From the NCBI GenBank assembly GCA_007123335.1, contig SKLG01000401.1, positions 1-8,069 of the forward strand: a stretch of DNA of 8,069 nucleotides, in the 5' to 3' direction. The notes below the pieces were generated by a model. That model saw nothing but the letters and a program-made list of their open reading frames with translations. It searched no databases and was not told the origin of the DNA. Shown here piece after piece: positions 1 to 5,900 of this stretch. Both the position numbers and the translations under genes were made by a program. Source of the DNA: Anaerolineae bacterium. Lineage in GTDB: Bacteria; Chloroflexota; Anaerolineae; UBA1429. Numbering within the stretch: position 1 is the first letter of the stretch; each line of letters begins with the position of its first letter.

Positions 1-67
1 CCAAAAGCTGTATCCACATGTCCGCCAGGGCCAGCTCGACGGGTGTGCGCGGCGCCATATACATCGT
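1..67 (-). other. Start of a carrier domain, cut by the window edge
   Basis: The first helix of a carrier domain (APRTPVELALADMWIQLL) follows adenylation domain A2. The phosphopantetheine serine and the residue before it, which would show whether an epimerase follows, lie outside the window. Confidence 0.85.
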
Positions 68-2953
68 GGTCAACGATGCGCGCTCGGTGGGCGCGGGCAA
101 GGCGCTCCGATTCACCTTGCCATTGGGCAACAACGGCAGGGCATCCAGCGTCATCAAGACCGAGGGCACCATATAAGCCGGCAGCCGCGCGGCCAGATGC
201 TGGCGCAACGCACTCGTGTCGAGAGGCTTCCCGTTCTTGGGCACCAGATACGCGGCGAGATAGCCTGTTCCAGACCCATCTTGCTGCAAAGCCACCGCGG
301 CGCTCTCGATGGCCGCATCCTCGTGCAGCACGGCCTCGATCTCGCCGAGCTCGATACGGTAGCCACGCATCTTGACCTGATCGTCGACGCGGCCTACAAA
401 GTCGAGAGTGCCATCCGCATTCCAGCGCACCAGATCGCCGGTCCTGTAGATGCGCGCGCCAGGCTCCTCGCTAAAGGGATTGGGCACAAATCGCTCCGCC
501 GTCAGCTCCGGGCGGTTCAGGTAGCCACGCGCCAGCCCGAGGCCGCTTACATACAGCTCACCCGGCACGCCGATCGGTACGAGGCGCATCTCCTCATCGA
601 GGACATGCACGCGGACATTGCCGATGGGCCGCCCGATAGTAATGGAGATCGCGTCGGGAGGGACCGACTCGACCTGATAGAGCGACGTCGTCACCGTGGC
701 TTCGGTGGGGCCGTAAGCGTTGATGAAGCGGCGCCCCTGCGCCCAGCGGCGAGCCAGCTCTGGCGGGCAGGCTTCGCCGCCGGAGACGACGGTCTTGAGG
801 TCCGGGAGCTTTTCAGGATCGAGCAATCTCAGCATGGAGGGCGCCATCTGGATCGCATGGATGTGCTCGGTCTGTAGCAGGGCGGTCAGCCGATCGATGG
901 AGAGCAACGTCTCCTGGTCGGCGAGGTATAACGTGGCGCCGGTGGTCAATGCCGTAAAGATATCGATGACCGCGGCGTCAAAGCTGGGCGATAGAAACTG
1001 GAGGATGCGGTCGCCGGCCTCGATCCCATAATGCGCGACCATTTGAGGGATCATGTTGCACAGCCCGCGATGGGTCAACAATACGCCTTTCGGCTGGCCG
1101 GTGGAGCCGGAGGTATAGATCGCGTACGCGAGATTGTCCGCGTTCACGTCGCAGGATAACTCGTGCACAGGCTGCTGGTCGGGCTGATCATCGAGCGCGT
1201 CGACCCAGATCACTTGTGCGTCACTGGCGGGGAGGCTCTCGCGCACGCTGCGGTGTGCAATAACGACGGACGCATGGAGATCCTGAAGCATGAACGCCAA
1301 CCGCTCTGGCGGATAGGTCGGGTCGAGAGGGGCATAGGCACCCCCCGCCTTGAGGGTGGCAAGGATGGCCACGATCATCTCGTCGCAGCGTGGCGTGCAG
1401 ATGCCGACCAAGGTGTCCGCACCCACGCCCGCCTGTTGGAGTTGATGTGCAAGGTATGTAGTCCGTCGATCAAGCTCCTTATAGGTGATACTACCGCACA
1501 TATCCACCAATGCCGTGGCATCGGGTGTACGCTCAACCTGCGCCTCAAAGAGGTGATGGATACAGCTGTCGTCGGCATAGGGTATTTCGGTCGCGTTCCA
1601 GTCCACGAGGAGTTGCTGCCGCTCGGCATCGGTCAATATCGAGATATGGCGTAATGCGCTCTCGGCGTGCGCGGGCATCTCGGTGAGGATCATGGCCAGA
1701 TGCCCCAGGAGGCGTTGGATGGTATCCTCAGCAAAGCGGTCATGCTCAAACCCAACCATCAAGCCGAGGGTCTCGCCTGGAGACACGGCCAGGGTCAAGG
1801 GATAGTTGGTGCGCGTAAAAGTGGGGCCGGTGCCAATACGTATGCTGTTGCGCGCGGTCGTATCCTCCAGGGGAACAGGATAGTTCTCAAAAACCAGAAT
1901 GCTCTCAAAGAGCGGCGAGCCATGCGGTACATCGCTCCAGCGCTGGATCTCGGCCAGCGGGGTGAACTCGAACGCTCGCGCCTCGATCTGTTGATTCTGC
2001 AGAACACTCAGCCATTCCGCAGTCCGCGCCTCGGGATCGACCGAAACCCGCACCGGCAAGGTGTTGATGAACAGACCGACGATCGATTCGACGTCGGGAA
2101 TCTCAGCGGGGCGGCCAGAGACGGTCGCCCCAAAGGCAATGTCCTGCTGGCCGCTGTAGCGGCTGAGAAGCAATGCCCACGCGCCTTGCAGGATGGTATT
2201 GAGCGTGACATGGTACTGCCGGGCCATCTCCTGAAGCGCCGCTGTTGCGTCAGCCGACAGGCAGTGCCTGATGATGCCATAGTCATCGCTCTTGCTGGCA
2301 TTGTGGCGATCTACGGTCAATGGCGTGAGAGCCGTGAATCCTCGCAAACGTTCTCTCCAAAAGGCCTCTGTCGCTGTCTTGTTCTGGCCCTGTAACCAGG
2401 CGATATAATCACGATAGGGACGAGCCGGAGGTATATACGGCGCCTGACCATGACGATATGCCTCGTAACAAGCCAAAACGTCACGTATAACCAGCGGCAA
2501 GGACCACCCATCCAGCAATAGATGATGGTGGCTCCAGACTAGTTGAAGGGCATCGTCTCGGAGGCGCAGGATCGCCAGACGCATGAGTGGGGGAGAGGAG
2601 AGATCGAACCCCTCTGCGCGTTTCTCGGCGAGAAATGCGTCCAACGCCTGCCCCTGCTCCGACTCGGAGAGGTGACGCCAATCTCGCGTTTCGATGGGCA
2701 GCGTGACATTGCGATACACGATCTGTAGCGGACGGTCCACACCTTCCCAGATAAAGGCGCTACGCAGTGCCGTATGGCGCTCCACCACATGATGCCAAGA
2801 CTGCTCCAGCGCGGGCAGATCTATCGAGCCGTCTAGCCTCCAACTCGATTGCTCAAAGTAGGCGTGAGCGTCGGGGGCGTAGAGGCTATGGAATAGCATC
2901 CCCTCTTGCATCGGCGACAGCGGGTAGATATCTTGGATCTCGTCCCTACTCAT
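1..2953 (-). CDS. NRPS, partial at its 3' end: C(DCL)-A-T(start)
   Basis: The next synthetase subunit on the assembly line. The ATG at 2953-2951 is chosen because it follows the upstream TAG by one base, has GAGGGGA seven bases before it, and places the IYPLSPMQEGMLFH motif at residues 9-22, as in other NRPSs that begin with a condensation domain. I see 984 codons and checked the frame at the start, the active site, several internal stretches and the end without meeting a stop. The order is condensation about 8-440 (WSHHHLLLDGWS, with the HHxxxDG histidines at 143 and 144), adenylation about 464-955 (TSGSTG at 614-619, YGPTE from 747, YRTGDLVR from 836, NGK at 944-946) and the first 20 or so residues of a carrier domain, cut before its serine. 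It should accept a D-configured chain from the upstream epimerase and add one residue. Further modules or a release domain beyond the edge cannot be seen. Confidence 0.95.
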   Translation of the reverse strand, partial: MSRDEIQDIYPLSPMQEGMLFHSLYAPDAHAYFEQSSWRLDGSIDLPALEQSWHHVVERHTALRSAFIWEGVDRPLQIVYRNVTLPIETRDWRHLSESEQGQALDAFLAEKRAEGFDLSSPPLMRLAILRLRDDALQLVWSHHHLLLDGWSLPLVIRDVLACYEAYRHGQAPYIPPARPYRDYIAWLQGQNKTATEAFWRERLRGFTALTPLTVDRHNASKSDDYGIIRHCLSADATAALQEMARQYHVTLNTILQGAWALLLSRYSGQQDIAFGATVSGRPAEIPDVESIVGLFINTLPVRVSVDPEARTAEWLSVLQNQQIEARAFEFTPLAEIQRWSDVPHGSPLFESILVFENYPVPLEDTTARNSIRIGTGPTFTRTNYPLTLAVSPGETLGLMVGFEHDRFAEDTIQRLLGHLAMILTEMPAHAESALRHISILTDAERQQLLVDWNATEIPYADDSCIHHLFEAQVERTPDATALVDMCGSITYKELDRRTTYLAHQLQQAGVGADTLVGICTPRCDEMIVAILATLKAGGAYAPLDPTYPPERLAFMLQDLHASVVIAHRSVRESLPASDAQVIWVDALDDQPDQQPVHELSCDVNADNLAYAIYTSGSTGQPKGVLLTHRGLCNMIPQMVAHYGIEAGDRILQFLSPSFDAAVIDIFTALTTGATLYLADQETLLSIDRLTALLQTEHIHAIQMAPSMLRLLDPEKLPDLKTVVSGGEACPPELARRWAQGRRFINAYGPTEATVTTSLYQVESVPPDAISITIGRPIGNVRVHVLDEEMRLVPIGVPGELYVSGLGLARGYLNRPELTAERFVPNPFSEEPGARIYRTGDLVRWNADGTLDFVGRVDDQVKMRGYRIELGEIEAVLHEDAAIESAAVALQQDGSGTGYLAAYLVPKNGKPLDTSALRQHLAARLPAYMVPSVLMTLDALPLLPNGKVNRSALPAPTERASLTTMYMAPRTPVELALADMWIQLL
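90..1564 (-). other. Adenylation domain A2, substrate not assigned
   Basis: Activates the amino acid added by the downstream module. Motifs seen: LKAGGAYAPLDPTYP, YTSGSTGQPKGVL, SPSFDAAV, NAYGPTE, GELYVSGLGLARGYL, YRTGDLVRW, the run ending MRGYRIELGEIE, LPAYMVP and LPNGKVNRSALP. The pocket, aligned to GrsA by eye, reads D659, A660, I663, Q702, V722, S724, A746, V754, T755, K946 (DAIQVSAVTK). Asp at the first position and the A10 lysine mean a normal alpha-amino acid is expected. I do not recognise the code and give no substrate. Domain identity is certain. Confidence 0.93.
424..448. repeat. 25-base direct repeat within A2, first copy
   Basis: This stretch is identical, in the same orientation, to 4991-5015. 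It encodes the YRTGDLVR core motif of adenylation domain A2; the other copy encodes the same motif in A1. All silent positions agree, which is more than protein conservation needs. A second identical stretch of 20 bases lies at 492-511 and 5059-5078. Confidence 0.85.
1600..2932 (-). other. Condensation domain of the downstream NRPS, DCL type
   Basis: Joins the incoming chain from the upstream protein to the amino acid activated by A2. It begins IYPLSPMQEGMLFHSL, the form of C1 motif seen in condensation domains that follow an epimerase and accept a D-residue. Further motifs: ERHTALRSAF (C2), HHHLLLDGWSLP (C3, histidines at 143 and 144), YRDYIAWL (C4), GLFINTLPVR (C5) and an REFEFTPLAEIQRWS run (C6 region). 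All are intact and length is normal. DCL class is supported both by motif and by the upstream epimerase. Confidence 0.92.
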
Positions 2954-2954
2954 A

Positions 2955-5900
2955 CTAGCGTCCCCTCATCGGCATATTCGTGCGGGATAGAACCTTGTCG
3001 AGTTCGCGCTGGCGCAGCCCCGCCAGCGGAAAGTCAGATGGCGTGAGTGCGGCGGGCTGGGGCGCCTGACTCTGTCGGATCAGCGCACGGAGCGCGTCTA
3101 CAAAGGCGTGCGCCAGGCGGTTGATGGTGTCGGCGCGATGGATATGCGCGCTATAGGTCCACGCAAGGGTGAGTTGGCCATCGGCGATGCCGCCGTTGAT
3201 GTCGATGATCGTCGACCGCTTGCTTTGCGGATCGAGCGAAAGCCCGGTGGATTCTCTGGCCAGCCGGAACAGATCCCCCTTGAGCGTCTGATCAAAGCGC
3301 CCCAGGTAGTTGAAGCTGATCTCCGGTTGCGGCAGCGCGTCGAGCTGTGGGCCGGCATGCGGATCGAGATAGCGGAGACAGCCATAGCCGATGCCATCGC
3401 GCGGCACCTGACGCAACTGCTCCTTGACCAGCCTGAGCGTCCCGACCAGATCCCCGTCTTTAGAAACGGGCACAGCTATGGGATAGAGCGCAGTGAACCA
3501 GCCCACCGTCCGCGAGACGTCGATATCCGAAGCAATATCGCCCCGCCCATGGCCCTCCAGCTCAATGGCGATGCGCGACGTATGGCTCCAGTTCGCTACG
3601 GTATGAGCCAGAGCGGTCAGCAGCAGGGCGTCGATCTCGGCACGATAGGCAGCCAGCGTCTTGTTAAGCAGTGTCTCGGTCTCGTCGGCATCGAGGGAAA
3701 CGTGCACCATACGCGATGAGGCGACGGTGTTTTCGCCGTCATGCAGGTCTCGTCGAAGCAAGGCGGCGCTCTTTTGCTGCGCAAGCCAAAACGATAGCTC
3801 GTCTCGGTGTTCGTCCGCCGAGTGGACCAGGGTCTCCGCCCAGCGCTTGAAGGATGTGGTCTTGAGCGGGAGGGTCACTGGTTGACCTTGAGCCATTTGG
3901 TCGTAGATGCGTTGGAGATCCTCAAACACGATGCGCCAAGAGACGCCATCCATCACCAGATGGTGCGCCACGGCGAGGAGCCTTCCAGGACGGTCGCCCC
4001 CTAGATCGATGTACACCAGGCGGAATAACGGCCCATTGGCGAGATCGAAGCTGCGCTGCCAGCGATTCGCTTCGGCCTCGATGGCAGCGGAAAGCTCGCC
4101 ATCTGCGACGGAAGAGAGATCCACGCGAGCAAAGCTGGACATTGTCTGAGCTTCTACGGCAACCTGCCGCCATCCCGCGTCGGTGCGTTCGAAACGATGG
4201 CGCAGGGCGTCGTGATGGGCGACCAGGTGCTCACAAGCCTGCTGCAACCGGTTGGGCGCCAGCGGCTGTTGGACTTGGAGCAGGACTGCCTGGTTCCAGT
4301 GCCAAGGTTGGATCAGGTCCAGCTCCAAGAACCGGCGCTGCACCGGCGTAAAGGGCACATCGCCGGTGACGATCCCCTGCTCGGCGTGAATCGTAGGCCC
4401 GGTGCCGGCTACCATCGCCAACTCTGCAATGGTGGGATGCTGAAAGACCTGCTTCGGCGTGAGCTGCAATCCGCGCTGGGACACCCGGGAGATCATCTGG
4501 ATGCTGAGGATCGAGTCGCCGCCCAGCTCAAAGAAGGCATCGTGCACGCCCACGCGTTCCACGCCCAACAGCTCACACCAGATCTCGGCGAGGATCCGCT
4601 CGCGCTCATTGCGTGGCGCCTCGTACTCACCAGTTAGCCCCAGGCTCTCAAAGTCAGGCGCTGGCAATGCTCCACGATCGATCTTGCGGTTGGGAGTGAG
4701 AGGCATCTCTGGCAGGGTCACAAAGGCGACCGGCACCATATAGTCCGGCAATCGCGCCTCTAGATGCTCGCGCATCTCATTTACCGGTGGCGCACCGGCC
4801 CCATCGGCCACGATGTAGGCAACCAGGCGTTGGTGTCCCGGCACATCCTCGCGCACGATGACGACCTGCTCCTCGATTCCAGGCAGGTCGCCCAGCGCGG
4901 ATTCGATCTCGCCCAACTCGATACGGTAGCCACGTACCTTGACCTGGTGGTCCACCCGCCCCAGGAACTCGATCTGCCCGTTGGCCAGGTAGCGCACCAG
5001 ATCGCCGGTCCTGTATATCCGCGCCCCAGGCTCCTTGCGGAACGGGTCGGCCACAAAGCGCTCCGCCGTCAGCTCCGGCTGGTTCAGATAGCCCTTGGCA
5101 AGCCCCTCGCCGCCGATGTACAGCTCCCCCGGCACCCCGATGGGCGCCGGCTGGCGGTGTTCGTCCAGTACGTAGCAGGTTCTGTTGGCCAGCGGCCGCC
5201 CAATCACAGGCACCTCGGAATGATCGTCCACTCGGCAGGTGGTGGCGTCCACCGTGCACTCGGTGGGACCGTACATGTTGTAGAACGCCGTGCCGGACGC
5301 CTCAGCCAGAGTTCGCCAGGTCATGGCATCGATGGCCTCACCGCCGGGCAGGATGATCGAGGGCGCCCAACCCGTCCCATCGAGCAGCCCGGTGGCGAGC
5401 AACAGCTTGAGCTGGGTGGGAACGCAGTCGAGGACATCCAGTCGATGCTCGCGGATGTATCTCAGCAGCTCATTGCCATCGACGCGGATATCGTCGGGCA
5501 GCACATAGAGGGTGTCGCCACGCAGCAGCAACACCAACTGTTGCACCGAGGCGTCAAAGGACAAGGGCGCATTCAGACTGGCCCGCAGCGGCTGGTGATG
5601 TGGGTGCCGCTGATAGATGGCTTGCTCCAACCCGGCCAGGAGGTTCAGCACGCCGCGATGGGGGATCATCACGCCCTTGGGCTGGCCAGTGGAGCCTGAG
5701 GTATAGATCACATAGGCTAGGTTATCCGGCGTGGTGATCGATGGCAGGTTGCTGGCATCCTCCTGGGCGATGGCGGCACGATCGGCATCCACGCATAGGG
5801 TACGTACGCTCTCCGTGGGCAACAGGTCACGCAGATGGGCCTGAGTGAGCAGCACTTGCGCCCCCGAGTCGGCCAACATAAAGGCCAGCCGCTGGGTGGG

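Noticed and set aside
1163..2395. Plus-strand open frames at 1163-1654 and 1667-2395
   Set aside because: They lie opposite the adenylation and condensation domains of the downstream NRPS, with no known motif; GC-rich codon use on the minus strand explains the lack of stops.
1..2953. A broken downstream gene, because no long closed frame ends in the window
   Set aside because: Direct reading shows one frame from the ATG at 2953 through the HHxxxDG, TSGSTG, YGPTE and NGK motifs to the edge. It only lacks its stop because the window ends.
3108..3719. Plus-strand open frame opposite the epimerase
   Set aside because: It is fully covered by the motif-rich epimerase coding strand and shows no family features.
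4764..5699. Plus-strand open frame of 311 codons opposite A1, which resembles another plus-strand frame at 197-877
   Set aside because: Both lie opposite homologous adenylation domains, so their likeness is a mirror of the real genes. They have no recognisable domain and their composition is that of an antisense shadow.
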